This document shows positions 1-9,383 of a stretch of DNA of 39,123 nucleotides, one piece after another (positions within the stretch are counted from its first letter, which is position 1; every line of letters begins with the position of its first letter). The stretch comes from an uncultured Clostridium sp. (lineage in GTDB: Bacteria; Bacillota; Clostridia; TANB77; CAG-508). The position numbers were made by a program, and so were the translations under genes. The stretch is taken from NCBI GenBank assembly GCA_900553755.1, contig USEX01000012.1, positions 1 through 39,123 on the forward strand, given 5' to 3'. Below the pieces are notes generated by a model that worked only from the letters and a program-made list of their open reading frames with translations, was not told where the DNA came from and did not search any database.

Positions 1-78
1 CAGCGATAACCATGGGTTCAGGCTTACTTTATTCTTGTAGACCTGAGCGGAGTCTACAAACTTAAGTGTGTAAAAAAT
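1..78 (+). ncRNA. ssrS: Probable 3' part of 6S RNA (5' part lies outside the window)
   Basis: No reading frame here looks coding. The stretch AACCATGGGTTCAGGCTTAC at about 9-28 resembles the conserved apical 3' side of 6S RNA (in E. coli AACCAAGGGTTCAAGGGTTAC). A second small hairpin, TGTAGAC...GTCTACA (36-58), encloses CTGAGCGGA. A strong terminator follows at 84-149. 6S RNA binds sigma-A RNA polymerase and mimics an open promoter. The 5' strand that would pair with this segment is missing, so the fold cannot be confirmed. It could instead be another structured RNA or a leader. Confidence 0.4.
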
Positions 79-83
79 AATAA

Positions 84-149
84 AATACAACTCATCTAAT
101 GAAAATGCGCATGCCAAGCATAAGTTGAATTAGATGGGTTGTATTTTTG
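84..149 (+). terminator. Long-loop intrinsic terminator
   Basis: The 17-nt arm 84-100 pairs with 129-145 with a single G-U pair, across a 28-nt loop. The right arm runs into TTTTT. It closes the upstream RNA or transcription unit before dnaE. The loop holds the self-complementary ATGCGCAT. Confidence 0.75.
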
Positions 150-192
150 AATATAGGTGTCCTAAAGTTATTAATATATTACAATAATCTTA

Positions 193-221
193 TTGAAAAA
201 TAAGGGTATAGGTGATAAAAT
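193..221 (+). promoter_or_regulatory. Sigma-A promoter of dnaE
   Basis: TTGAAA (193-198), a 17-nt spacer and TAAAAT (216-221) predict a transcript start near 228. That leaves a short leader before the GGAGGAG ribosome binding site and the ATG at 249. It also argues against the in-frame ATG at 222, which would lie upstream of the RNA start. Confidence 0.5.
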
Positions 222-248
222 ATGGATATGAAAAATGGAGGAGAAAAG

Positions 249-3200
249 ATGCCTGAATTTGTACATTTACACGTCCATAGTGAGTTTAGTTTACTTGATG
301 GGGCTAATAGAATAAAAGATTTACCAGTAAGAGCAAAAGAACTAGGAATGAAAGCAATGGCTATAACAGACCATGGAGTTATGTTTGGGGCAATTGACTT
401 TTATAAAGCATGCTTAGCAAACGGAATAAAACCAATTATTGGATGTGAGGTGTATGTAGCACCTAGAAAAAGAACAGATAAAGATCCTAATTTAGATGCA
501 AGATATAATCATTTAATATTACTTGCAAAAGATAATGAAGGATATAAAAATTTAACTAAAATAGTTTCAATAGGTTTTACAGAAGGCTTTTATTATAAAC
601 CAAGAATAGATAAGGAAGTGCTAGAAAAATATCACGAAGGACTAGTATGCTGTAGCGCATGCTTAGCAGGTGAAGTAGCACAAGCAATACTAAAAGGTGA
701 TATGGAAGAAGCAGAAAGAGTTGCAAATTGGTTCAAAAATTTATTTGGAGAAGACTATTATCTTGAAATACAAAATAATGGAATTAGTGAGCAAGTATTA
801 GTAAATCAAAAATTAATAGAATTATCTAAAAAATTGAATATAGAATTAGTTGCAACAAATGATTCTCATTATTTGAAAAAAGAAGATGCATATAACCACG
901 AAATATTATTGTGTATACAAACAGGAAAGAAAATTACAGATGCAGATAGAATGAAATTTGATACAGATGAGCTTTATATAAAATCACCCGAAGAAATGAG
1001 TGATTATTTTTCAGGTGTTCCTCAAGCAATAGAAAATACAGTAAAAATAGCTGATAAATGTAATGTAACATTCGAATTTGGAAATACAATTTTACCAAAT
1101 TATGATGTTCCAGAAGAATTTGCAACACACTATGATTATTTAGTAAAATTATGCGATGATGGTATAAGGAAAAGATATGGAGAAAATGTAAGTCAAGAAA
1201 TAATAGATAGAAAAAATTATGAGCTTGGTGTAATTAAGCAAATGGGATATGTTGATTATTTCTTGATAGTGTGGGACTACATACATTATGCAAAAACACA
1301 AGGAATACCAGTAGGACCAGGAAGAGGTTCAGGAGCAGGCTCAATTGTTGCATACGCTATAGAAATAACAGATATAGACCCTATAAAATATGGATTAATC
1401 TTCGAAAGATTTCTAAATCCAGAGAGAATAAGCATGCCAGATTTTGACGTAGATTTTTGCTATGAAAGAAGACAAGAAGTAATAGAGTATGTTGAAAGAA
1501 AATATGGAAAAGACCATGTTTCACAGATTATAACATTCGGAACCATGTCAGCTAGGATGGTAATTAGAGATGTAGGAAGAGTGCTAGATGTGCCATATGC
1601 AGTAGCTGATAAGTTGGCAAAGATGATTCCAAATGAATTACATATAACAATAAAAAAAGCTCTTGAGCAAAATAAAGAATTAAAAAATGAGTATGAAAGC
1701 AATCCTGAAACTAAGAAATTATTAGACATAGCAATGGCTTTAGAAGGTATGCCAAGACAGGCTTCAACACATGCTTGTGGAATAGTTATTACTAAAGACC
1801 CAGTTGTAAGTTATGTGCCATTATATGTTAGAGATGGAATGATTTCTACACAGTACATAATGACAACCCTTGAGGAACTAGGCTTATTAAAAATGGATTT
1901 TTTGGGTTTGAGAACTTTAACAGTAATACAAGATACAATTGATTTAGTAAAAAAAGACAAAGGAATCGATGTGAAATTTGATTCTGATATGAATGACCCT
2001 AAGGTATTTAAACAATGGCAAGATGGAAACTCTATGGGAATATTCCAGTTTGAAAGCCAAGGTATGACTAACTTTATGAAAGAATTGAAGCCGGATTGTT
2101 TAGAAGATTTGATAGCCGGAGTTTCTTTGTACAGACCTGGACCAATGGACCAAATACCAAGATACATAGCAAATAAAAAAGATCCAGATAATGCCGTATA
2201 TACTCATCCATCATTAAAACCAATACTAAAAGTAACCTATGGTTGTATGGTTTACCAAGAGCAGGTAATGCAAATAGTACGTGATTTAGCTGGCTATTCA
2301 TTAGGAAGAGCCGACTTAGTACGTCGTGCCATGGGAAAGAAAAAACTAGATGTAATGGCAAAAGAAAGGGAAGTATTTATACATGGTCAAGTTGATGAAA
2401 ATGGCAATGTTGTGATTCCTGGGTGTGTACGCAATGGAATAAATGAAGAATCTGCTAATAAAATATTTGATGAGATGGCAGAGTTTGCTAAATATGCATT
2501 TAATAAATCTCATGCAGCATGCTATGCAGTTGTTTCATATAGAACAGCTTATTTAAAAACATACTATCCACAAGAATTTATGGCAGCTATGTTGAATAGC
2601 TTTTTAGGAAATTTGGATAAGATACCGGAATATATAGACGAGTGTAAAAGATTAAAAATAGAAATATTGAAACCAGATATTAACCGTAGTTTTACAAAAT
2701 TTACGGTAGACAATGGAAAGATCAGATTTGGATTAGGAAGCATAAAAAATGTTGGAGTAGCGGCGGTTGATGCCATTGTGCGTAATAGAGAGGAAAATGG
2801 AGAATATAAAAGCTTTACTGATTTTTGTGAAAGAATGCAAGAAGAAGCAGTAAATAAAAAATGCATAGAAAGTTTAATAAAAGCAGGAGCGTTTGATAAT
2901 TTTTCAGAAACCAGAAGCACATTAATGGCATCTTTTGAAGATATAATAGACACAATAAATGGTTCATCAAGAAAAAGTATGCAAGGACAGGTGTCTATGT
3001 TTGATATGGGAGGAAATAATAACAATTCAGAAAACGAATTGGAGAAATTAAAATATAATTATACTACCCTTAAAGAATATACAGACCAAGAACTATTATC
3101 TATGGAAAAAGAGATGCTAGGAATATATATATCAGGTCATCCACTAGAAAAATATAGAGAGCAAATATTAAAGCAAGCAAATATAAATACATTACAAATA

Positions 3201-3758
3201 AAAGAATGTAGCGAAATATCGCAAATGGAAAATGAAAATTTAGAAATGGTAGATAATAGAGAAAAAAATAGTATACTAAAAGATGGTCAATTTGTAAAAT
3301 TTGTTGGAATTATAACCTCTGTGAAGAAGAAGTATACCAAAAATAATAAAATAATGGCTTTTGTGACTTTAGAAGATTTATATGGAAGTATAGAAGTGAT
3401 AATATTTGAAAATTGTTATATGCAATGTTCAAATGAGCTAGTAGACGAAAATATAGTTTTGGTAGAGGGAAGACTAAGTATAAGAGAAGATGAAGAAACC
3501 AAAATTGTAGCTAGAGAGATAAAAAAATTATCAGATGTAAAAAAGCAAATATTGATGATAGACATTACAAATCTAGATACAAAGAAAAGAGACAGGTTAA
3601 GAGGAGCATTAAAATTTTTTGCAGGTGATAAGAATAATATTCAAGTAGAAATAAGAAATGGAGAAAGATTGAACCCAGCAGGAGGCTTATATATAACAAA
3701 AGAAATATTGGAAGAGATACAACGAATTGTTGGAATAGAAAATGCTCAAATACAATAA
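249..3758 (+). CDS. dnaE: DNA polymerase III alpha subunit DnaE
   Basis: 1169-residue replicative DNA polymerase subunit of the DnaE1 type (not PolC), acting at the replication fork. The N-terminal PHP domain opens with an intact HLHVHS motif (H6, H8, H10), of the kind kept in PHP domains that may still bind metal. The palm carries GPGRGSGAGS and PDFDVDF (D398, D400), and KMDFLGLRTL gives the third aspartate, D550. A helix-hairpin-helix segment (GLGSIKNVGVAAVDAI) and a C-terminal OB-fold (about residues 1020-1100) follow. I chose ATG 249 because GGAGGAG at 237-244 is well spaced and the family start MPEFVHLHVHS fits; an in-frame ATG at 222 has no such site. An ABC permease gene follows after 11 nt with its own strong binding site. 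Confidence 0.97.
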   Translation: MPEFVHLHVHSEFSLLDGANRIKDLPVRAKELGMKAMAITDHGVMFGAIDFYKACLANGIKPIIGCEVYVAPRKRTDKDPNLDARYNHLILLAKDNEGYKNLTKIVSIGFTEGFYYKPRIDKEVLEKYHEGLVCCSACLAGEVAQAILKGDMEEAERVANWFKNLFGEDYYLEIQNNGISEQVLVNQKLIELSKKLNIELVATNDSHYLKKEDAYNHEILLCIQTGKKITDADRMKFDTDELYIKSPEEMSDYFSGVPQAIENTVKIADKCNVTFEFGNTILPNYDVPEEFATHYDYLVKLCDDGIRKRYGENVSQEIIDRKNYELGVIKQMGYVDYFLIVWDYIHYAKTQGIPVGPGRGSGAGSIVAYAIEITDIDPIKYGLIFERFLNPERISMPDFDVDFCYERRQEVIEYVERKYGKDHVSQIITFGTMSARMVIRDVGRVLDVPYAVADKLAKMIPNELHITIKKALEQNKELKNEYESNPETKKLLDIAMALEGMPRQASTHACGIVITKDPVVSYVPLYVRDGMISTQYIMTTLEELGLLKMDFLGLRTLTVIQDTIDLVKKDKGIDVKFDSDMNDPKVFKQWQDGNSMGIFQFESQGMTNFMKELKPDCLEDLIAGVSLYRPGPMDQIPRYIANKKDPDNAVYTHPSLKPILKVTYGCMVYQEQVMQIVRDLAGYSLGRADLVRRAMGKKKLDVMAKEREVFIHGQVDENGNVVIPGCVRNGINEESANKIFDEMAEFAKYAFNKSHAACYAVVSYRTAYLKTYYPQEFMAAMLNSFLGNLDKIPEYIDECKRLKIEILKPDINRSFTKFTVDNGKIRFGLGSIKNVGVAAVDAIVRNREENGEYKSFTDFCERMQEEAVNKKCIESLIKAGAFDNFSETRSTLMASFEDIIDTINGSSRKSMQGQVSMFDMGGNNNNSENELEKLKYNYTTLKEYTDQELLSMEKEMLGIYISGHPLEKYREQILKQANINTLQIKECSEISQMENENLEMVDNREKNSILKDGQFVKFVGIITSVKKKYTKNNKIMAFVTLEDLYGSIEVIIFENCYMQCSNELVDENIVLVEGRLSIREDEETKIVAREIKKLSDVKKQILMIDITNLDTKKRDRLRGALKFFAGDKNNIQVEIRNGERLNPAGGLYITKEILEEIQRIVGIENAQIQ

Positions 3759-3769
3759 AGGAGGAGTGT

Positions 3770-6700
3770 ATGAAAAAATCCCTTTTAAAGGATACTGTAC
3801 GACAAATAAAAAATACATTTAAGAGGTTTTTATCAATATTATTAATTGTTTTTTTAGGGGTTGGATTTTTTGCAGGAATAAGAGCTACAAGTCCGGATAT
3901 GAAGGATGCAGTAGATACATATTATGATAGTCAAAATATGATGGACTTGGAAGTTATCTCTACTTTAGGATTAACAGAAGACGATATAAAAGCGATAAAA
4001 AATATAGATGGTGTAGAAAATGCAGTATTAGCACATAGTTTTGATGCTACAGTGAAAACAGAGGATAAAGATATTGTTGTAAAAGTAGAATCACTACCAA
4101 CTGAAATAAATGAATTAAAAATAATTGAAGGCAAGCTACCTGAAGAGCAAAATGAATGTGTAGTGGAAGAAAGCTTTTTAATAGGTACTAAATTTAAAAT
4201 TGGTGACTATATAACAATAAATCTTGAGAATACACAAACGGATTCCGAATCATTAGAAGAAAAGCAAACTGTGAAAAACAGTAATATGAAGATTGTTGGG
4301 ACCGTTGAATCTCCAGAGTATATATCAAGAACAAGAGGAACAAGCAAATTGGGAGCGGGAACGATAAATTATTATATGTTTATTCCAGAGGAAAATATAG
4401 ATATGGAAGCCTACACGATAGCATATATCACAGTAAAAGATGCAAAAGAGTTAGAAACATATAATAAAGATTATCAGGATATGATAGATGAAGTTTCTGA
4501 TAAGATAGAAAAAATTTCAGAGGAGAGAAGACAAGCAAGATATCAAGAAATTGTAGATGAGGCAAAAGAAAAATTAGATAGTGCTCAAAATGAGTATGAC
4601 ACACAGAAAAAACAGGCAGAAGACGAAATAACTCAAGCACAGAAACAACTTGAGGATGCAAAAAACAAGGTAGAGAGTGGAAAAGCTGAATTAGAAAAAA
4701 GCAAAAAGAGTTCTAGAAGTGAGTTTGAAAAGGCAGAAACAAATTTGATATCAGGAGAAGAACAACTAAAAAAGGCAAAAGAAGAATACGAAAGTAAAAA
4801 AGACGAAGCAAATAAACAAATAGAAGAAGCTGAACAAAAAATAAAACAATTAAAAGAAATCCAGGGAAATTATACAGAATTGAAGGCTCAAACTACAAAA
4901 TTGGAAGAAAGTATTTCCGGAATAAATAAAGCATTAGAGCAGTTAAAACAAGATGAAACAATTAATGCGGATAAAATAGCAGAATTAGAAAAACAAAAAG
5001 CAGAACTAAATGTAGCGCTAGAGAAAATAAACGCATCAATTTCTATGATAGAAAATAGTTGTAAGCAGCAAGGTTTTAAAGCTGATGAGATAAGTACATT
5101 GGTCACAAGTATAGAAAGCCAGGTGAAGGATGCGAAGAATCAACTAAATGATGCTGAAACTAAAATAAAAAATACAGAAAATGAATTAGCTCAAGGAAGA
5201 GAAAAGTTAAAAGCGTCAAAAAATGAAGTAAATAAGAAATTAGCAACAGCTCAAACAGAGTTAGAGCAAGCAGAAGCAGAGATTAACGAAAATGGAAATA
5301 AGTTAAACGATGCAAAGAAGGAAATGGAAGAAAAGCTAGAAGATGCACAAAAAAAATTAAATGATGCTAAATTGCAGATAGAAAAAATAAAAAAGCCAAA
5401 ATGGTATATATTAGATAGAAATTCAAATTATGGATATGCAGAATATATACAAGATACAGATAGAATTGGCAATCTTGCGAAAGTATTTCCATTAGTATTT
5501 TTCCTAGTTGCTGCACTAATTAGCTTAACATCAATGTCAAGAATGATTGAAGAGCAAAGAGTTCAAATTGGAACATTAAAAGCTCTGGGATATAATAAGT
5601 TAAGTATATCTATGAAATATATAATCTATGCACTACTTGCAACTATTATTGGCGGGGTTTTGGGAATGATAGTAGGTTTCAAAATGTTACCACAGATAAT
5701 ATATAGTATGTATGCAATGATGTATACACTGCCCGGAATAGAATGCAAATTCCAGATGGATGTAGGAATGTTAGGTTTATTTGCAGCATTGGCTTGCACA
5801 CTTGGAGCTACAATATATACGTGTGTTAAAGAATTATCGGAAAAACCAGCAACGTTGATGCTTCCTAGAGCTCCAAAGCCAGGGAAAAGGATTTTGCTAG
5901 AAAGAATAAAATTCATATGGAATAAAATGAAATTTACGCAGAAAGTTACTGCGAGAAATATATTTAGATATAAAAAGAAATTCCTAATGACAATAGTTGG
6001 AGTGGCTGGCTGCACAGCATTGATAATTACAGGATTTGGAATAAGAGATGCTGTTAGCAAAATGATTCCGTCACAATATGGTGAAATATTTAAATATGAT
6101 TCAATAGTTTCTTTGAAAGATGATATATCTAACAAACAGATAGAAGAGGAACAATCAAAAATACAAAATTTAGATAATATTGATAACACAATTAGCTGTT
6201 ATATGAAAACTGTTGAAATAACAAATATAAAAAATTCACAAACTTTAAATTTGATAGTTTTTAAAGAAGATCAAGATTTTTCTGAGTTTGTAACATTGAA
6301 ATCAAGAAGCGGAAAAGAAAATTATAAATTACAAAATGACTCAGTAGTAATATCAGAAAAAATAGCATCAACTTTAAAAATAAAAGTAGGAGATACTATA
6401 ACTATAAAAAATACAGATGATATAGAAAAGGATATTAAAGTAGGTGCTATAACAGAAAACTATTTATATCACTACATATACATGACAGATGAATTATTTA
6501 ATGAATTATATGGAGCAAATGCATATAAGCCAAATACAATACTAATAAAAGAAAATACAGCAACATCAGAAAATGATGAAGAAGAAATAGGCAGACAAAT
6601 ATTAAGCGATACGGAAAGAGTATCAGGAGTCACATTTTTATCGAAAACTAAAGATATATTCCGAGATGTAATGGATAAAATGCAATTAGTAGTATATATT

Positions 6701-7081
6701 CTAATCATTGCAGCAGGCTTATTAGCATTTGCAGTATTATATAATTTGTCGAATGTTAATATAAGTGAAAGAGTAAGAGAATTAGCTACAATAAAAGTGT
6801 TAGGTTTTTATGACAAAGAAGTATTTGATTATGTAATAAAAGAAACTAGAATTTTAACTGCTATAGGCATACTATTGGGTATGTTTGGAGGCTATTTTTT
6901 AACAATGTACATTATAAAAACTTGTGAATTAGATATGCTAATGTTTGATAAAAGAATAGGAATTATGAGCTTTGTGTATGGAATTATAATAACAGTTGTA
7001 TTTGCAGAAATAGTTAATATTGCGGTAAATAGGATTTTAAAGAAAATAAATATGGCTGATTCATTAAAAAGTGTAGACTAA
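3770..7081 (+). CDS. FtsX-like ABC transporter permease with a long coiled-coil insert
   Basis: 1103-residue membrane subunit of a MacB/FtsX-type ABC exporter. A membrane segment at about residues 19-42 leads into an extracytoplasmic MacB-like region. A very long Lys/Glu/Gln-rich coiled coil follows (about 240-541, roughly 300 residues). Then come FtsX domain 1 with three membrane helices (about 570-690), another membrane helix near 737-757, a second external domain, and FtsX domain 2 (about 972-1100). Typical two-FtsX permeases are about 800 residues, so the coiled coil accounts for most of the extra length. The start has a GGAGGAG site 5-10 nt upstream. The matching ATPase gene follows after 9 nt, so the pair should form one transporter. 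Substrate unknown; export of a lipid, peptide or envelope component, or mechanical signalling, is inference. Confidence 0.88.
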   Translation: MKKSLLKDTVRQIKNTFKRFLSILLIVFLGVGFFAGIRATSPDMKDAVDTYYDSQNMMDLEVISTLGLTEDDIKAIKNIDGVENAVLAHSFDATVKTEDKDIVVKVESLPTEINELKIIEGKLPEEQNECVVEESFLIGTKFKIGDYITINLENTQTDSESLEEKQTVKNSNMKIVGTVESPEYISRTRGTSKLGAGTINYYMFIPEENIDMEAYTIAYITVKDAKELETYNKDYQDMIDEVSDKIEKISEERRQARYQEIVDEAKEKLDSAQNEYDTQKKQAEDEITQAQKQLEDAKNKVESGKAELEKSKKSSRSEFEKAETNLISGEEQLKKAKEEYESKKDEANKQIEEAEQKIKQLKEIQGNYTELKAQTTKLEESISGINKALEQLKQDETINADKIAELEKQKAELNVALEKINASISMIENSCKQQGFKADEISTLVTSIESQVKDAKNQLNDAETKIKNTENELAQGREKLKASKNEVNKKLATAQTELEQAEAEINENGNKLNDAKKEMEEKLEDAQKKLNDAKLQIEKIKKPKWYILDRNSNYGYAEYIQDTDRIGNLAKVFPLVFFLVAALISLTSMSRMIEEQRVQIGTLKALGYNKLSISMKYIIYALLATIIGGVLGMIVGFKMLPQIIYSMYAMMYTLPGIECKFQMDVGMLGLFAALACTLGATIYTCVKELSEKPATLMLPRAPKPGKRILLERIKFIWNKMKFTQKVTARNIFRYKKKFLMTIVGVAGCTALIITGFGIRDAVSKMIPSQYGEIFKYDSIVSLKDDISNKQIEEEQSKIQNLDNIDNTISCYMKTVEITNIKNSQTLNLIVFKEDQDFSEFVTLKSRSGKENYKLQNDSVVISEKIASTLKIKVGDTITIKNTDDIEKDIKVGAITENYLYHYIYMTDELFNELYGANAYKPNTILIKENTATSENDEEEIGRQILSDTERVSGVTFLSKTKDIFRDVMDKMQLVVYILIIAAGLLAFAVLYNLSNVNISERVRELATIKVLGFYDKEVFDYVIKETRILTAIGILLGMFGGYFLTMYIIKTCELDMLMFDKRIGIMSFVYGIIITVVFAEIVNIAVNRILKKINMADSLKSVD

Positions 7082-7090
7082 GGAGGAAAA

Positions 7091-7792
7091 ATGGCATATA
7101 TAGAATTTAATAATGTGGTAAAAGAATATGATGTGGGTGAAAACAAGATTAGAGCATTAGACGGAACAAATTTTTCTATAGATAAAGGTGAACTAGTAGT
7201 AATAGTGGGACCAAGTGGAGCTGGAAAAACAACTGCACTTAACGTATTAGGAGGCATGGACAACGTAACATCTGGAGAAGTTTTAATAGATAACCAGTGT
7301 GTAAATAATTATTCAGAAAAACAATTGACATATTATAGAAGAGAAGACATAGGATTTGTTTTTCAATTTTACAATTTAATTCAAAATTTAACAGCAATAG
7401 AAAATGTAGAGCTTGCAACTCAAATTTGTAAAAAGCCACTTGACCCTAATGTAACAATGGAAAAAGTAGGACTAAAAAATAGAAAAAATAATTTTCCGTC
7501 ACAATTATCTGGAGGAGAACAGCAGAGGGTGGCAATTGCTAGAGCGATTGCAAAAAATCCCAAGATATTATTGTGTGATGAGCCAACAGGAGCATTAGAT
7601 TATAATACTGGTAAACAAATATTAAAATTACTACAAGAGACTTGCAGAAAAGAAAAAATGACGGTAATAATAATAACACACAATAGTGCAATAGCGCCAA
7701 TGGCAGATAAAGTGATATATTTTAAGAATGGGAGAGCAGAAGATATAAAAATAAATCAAAATCCAATATCAATAGACGAAATTGAATGGTAG
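7091..7792 (+). CDS. ABC transporter ATPase, MacB/LolD type
   Basis: 233-residue ATPase that should power the permease just upstream. Walker A is GPSGAGKT (residues 40-47), the Q-loop lies in FVFQFYN, the signature is LSGGEQQRVAIARA, and Walker B is ILLCDEPTGALD followed by an H-loop in IIITHN. The DEPTGALD form and length are typical of LolD/MacB/FtsE-like ATPases that work with FtsX-fold permeases. GGAGG sits just upstream of the ATG. The 3' end overlaps the next reading frame by 7 nt, suggesting coupled translation. Confidence 0.95.
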   Translation: MAYIEFNNVVKEYDVGENKIRALDGTNFSIDKGELVVIVGPSGAGKTTALNVLGGMDNVTSGEVLIDNQCVNNYSEKQLTYYRREDIGFVFQFYNLIQNLTAIENVELATQICKKPLDPNVTMEKVGLKNRKNNFPSQLSGGEQQRVAIARAIAKNPKILLCDEPTGALDYNTGKQILKLLQETCRKEKMTVIIITHNSAIAPMADKVIYFKNGRAEDIKINQNPISIDEIEW

Positions 7793-8124
7793 AAAGCATG
7801 GAGCAAAAAATGAATAATGAAAACAATTTAGAAAAATTAACTAAAGAAGAAATTGCAGTTTTAGTAGAATCTGGGGGCTTATTTGACATGCTACAGGTTA
7901 TAGATGAAATCTATCCTAGAGGTGCTAATAAAATGAAAAGAAATTTAATTAATGGCTTTATTGAAGAATATGCACCAAGAACAGATTTACAAAAAGAAGA
8001 ACTTGCTAATTACTTACTGTATATAATAGAAAGGACTCAGAAAAATTTAGAAAGAATTAACAAAAAGACCAGAGGCAAAAGAAAAAATAGAAATAAAGAA
8101 GAAAAGGATAAAGATGAGAAATAG
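7786..8124 (+). CDS. Small charged protein of unknown function
   Basis: 112 residues, not recognised. The N-terminal two thirds look folded and helical (LTKEEIAVLVESGGLFDMLQ, then ANKMKRNLINGFIEEYAPR). The last 30 residues are almost all Lys, Arg, Glu, Asn and Asp. No membrane segment or signal peptide. It overlaps the ATPase gene by 7 nt and the CapA-like gene by 11 nt, so it is probably translated by coupling inside this operon. No clear ribosome binding site precedes ATG 7786; the in-frame ATG at 7798 is an alternative start. The overlaps on both sides and typical codon use argue that it is real. Confidence 0.7.
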   Translation: MVESMEQKMNNENNLEKLTKEEIAVLVESGGLFDMLQVIDEIYPRGANKMKRNLINGFIEEYAPRTDLQKEELANYLLYIIERTQKNLERINKKTRGKRKNRNKEEKDKDEK

Positions 8125-9379
8125 AAGAAATATAAGAACAAAGAAAAAATCGAAGGATAGAAAATTTTATATACTTATATTAATTTTAATAGTTAGTATT
8201 ATTGTATTATCTAGTACTATATATATAGAAAATATACAAAATAAAGAAAAGAGTAGAAAGCAAAGGGAAGAATTGCTAGAACAAACTAAAAGCATATTTT
8301 CTGAATTAGATAAGACAATAGAGAATACTAATAATGAAATAGATAAAGTTGTGGATATTAGTGCTGTAGGAGATATTTTGTGTAACGAAGAACTGCTTAA
8401 GGACGCTAAGAAAAATGAAAATTACGATTTTTCACATATGTTTTCAGAAGTTACAAAATATACTGCAGAATCAGATATTGCAATAGGAACATTTGAGAGT
8501 AATATATTGGAAAATGAAAATTATTCTGGAATAGGAAAGTATAATAGCCCAATAGAATTTTTAAAGTCCATAAAGAATGCAGGAATAAACATTTTGTCAG
8601 TGGCTCACAATCATTCTTTAGATTATGGAGTGGCAGGGTTAAATGAAACTGTAGAAAAGATTCATAATGAAGAAATAAGTGTAACTGGAATAAAAGATAA
8701 TACAGAAAATGAAGATTCAACATTTACAGGAAATATAAAAGAAATTAATGGTGTAAAAATAGCAGTATTATCATATACATATGGTTTAAGCAATGAAAGT
8801 GAACTAAATGAAGAAGAAAAAGCATATGTAAACTTATATGAGGAAGAAAAAGTAAAGTATGATATAGAGTATGCAAAAGAAAAGTCAAATTTTATAATTG
8901 TAATAATGCATTGGGGAGAAGTTAATAATAGTTTAATAAGCCAATGGCAAATTGATGTTAAAAACTATTTAATAGAAAATGGTGTTGATATGATTTTAGG
9001 ATCTCATCCATCAATTATCGAGCCTATGGAAGTAGTTAAAAATTCAGAGGGAAAGAATGTCTTAGTAGCATATTCGCTAGGAAATTATATATCATCATTA
9101 ACTTATTCTAATGCTGATGTAGAACTTATATTAAAAATACAAATTTTGAAAAAATCTGGAGAAGAAAAAGCAGTATTAAGAAAGGTTGATTATACACCGA
9201 TTTACCTATTAGACAATGGAAAAGGTGCAGAAAATAGATTTGAATTAAAAAATATGAAAAAGTTAGCGTTAGACTATTTTGATGGAGATACAAGTAAAAT
9301 AAATAGACAAAAATATAATAGTATAGTACAAAAAATAGAATGGCTAAATAAAGTTGTAAATAATCAAGAAGGGAAATGA
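8114..9379 (+). CDS. CapA-like (PGA_cap) membrane-anchored metallophosphatase
   Basis: 421 residues. A basic start and one membrane helix (about residues 17-37) anchor an extracytoplasmic domain of the CapA/PgsA metallophosphatase-like family, which is named for poly-gamma-glutamate capsule synthesis. Recognisable blocks are ISAVGDILC, IGTFESNI, LSVAHNHSLDYG, IIVIMHWGEV, LGSHPSIIEPM and VAYSLGNYISS. The usual NLE motif reads TFE here and ANNH reads AHNH, but the metal-ligand acids and histidines seem kept. No capB/capC/capE genes lie nearby, so a capsule role is doubtful. Start ATG 8114 overlaps the previous gene by 11 nt. Confidence 0.85.
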   Translation: MRNRRNIRTKKKSKDRKFYILILILIVSIIVLSSTIYIENIQNKEKSRKQREELLEQTKSIFSELDKTIENTNNEIDKVVDISAVGDILCNEELLKDAKKNENYDFSHMFSEVTKYTAESDIAIGTFESNILENENYSGIGKYNSPIEFLKSIKNAGINILSVAHNHSLDYGVAGLNETVEKIHNEEISVTGIKDNTENEDSTFTGNIKEINGVKIAVLSYTYGLSNESELNEEEKAYVNLYEEEKVKYDIEYAKEKSNFIIVIMHWGEVNNSLISQWQIDVKNYLIENGVDMILGSHPSIIEPMEVVKNSEGKNVLVAYSLGNYISSLTYSNADVELILKIQILKKSGEEKAVLRKVDYTPIYLLDNGKGAENRFELKNMKKLALDYFDGDTSKINRQKYNSIVQKIEWLNKVVNNQEGK

Positions 9380-9383
9380 AATT

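Noticed and set aside
2074..2361. Long minus-strand open frames inside dnaE and other genes
   Set aside because: Leu/Phe/Ser-rich translations without binding sites, typical shadows of AT-rich coding sequence.
8114..9379. Capsule (poly-gamma-glutamate) locus
   Set aside because: Only the CapA-like gene is present; no ligase or transport genes of the capBCAE type nearby.
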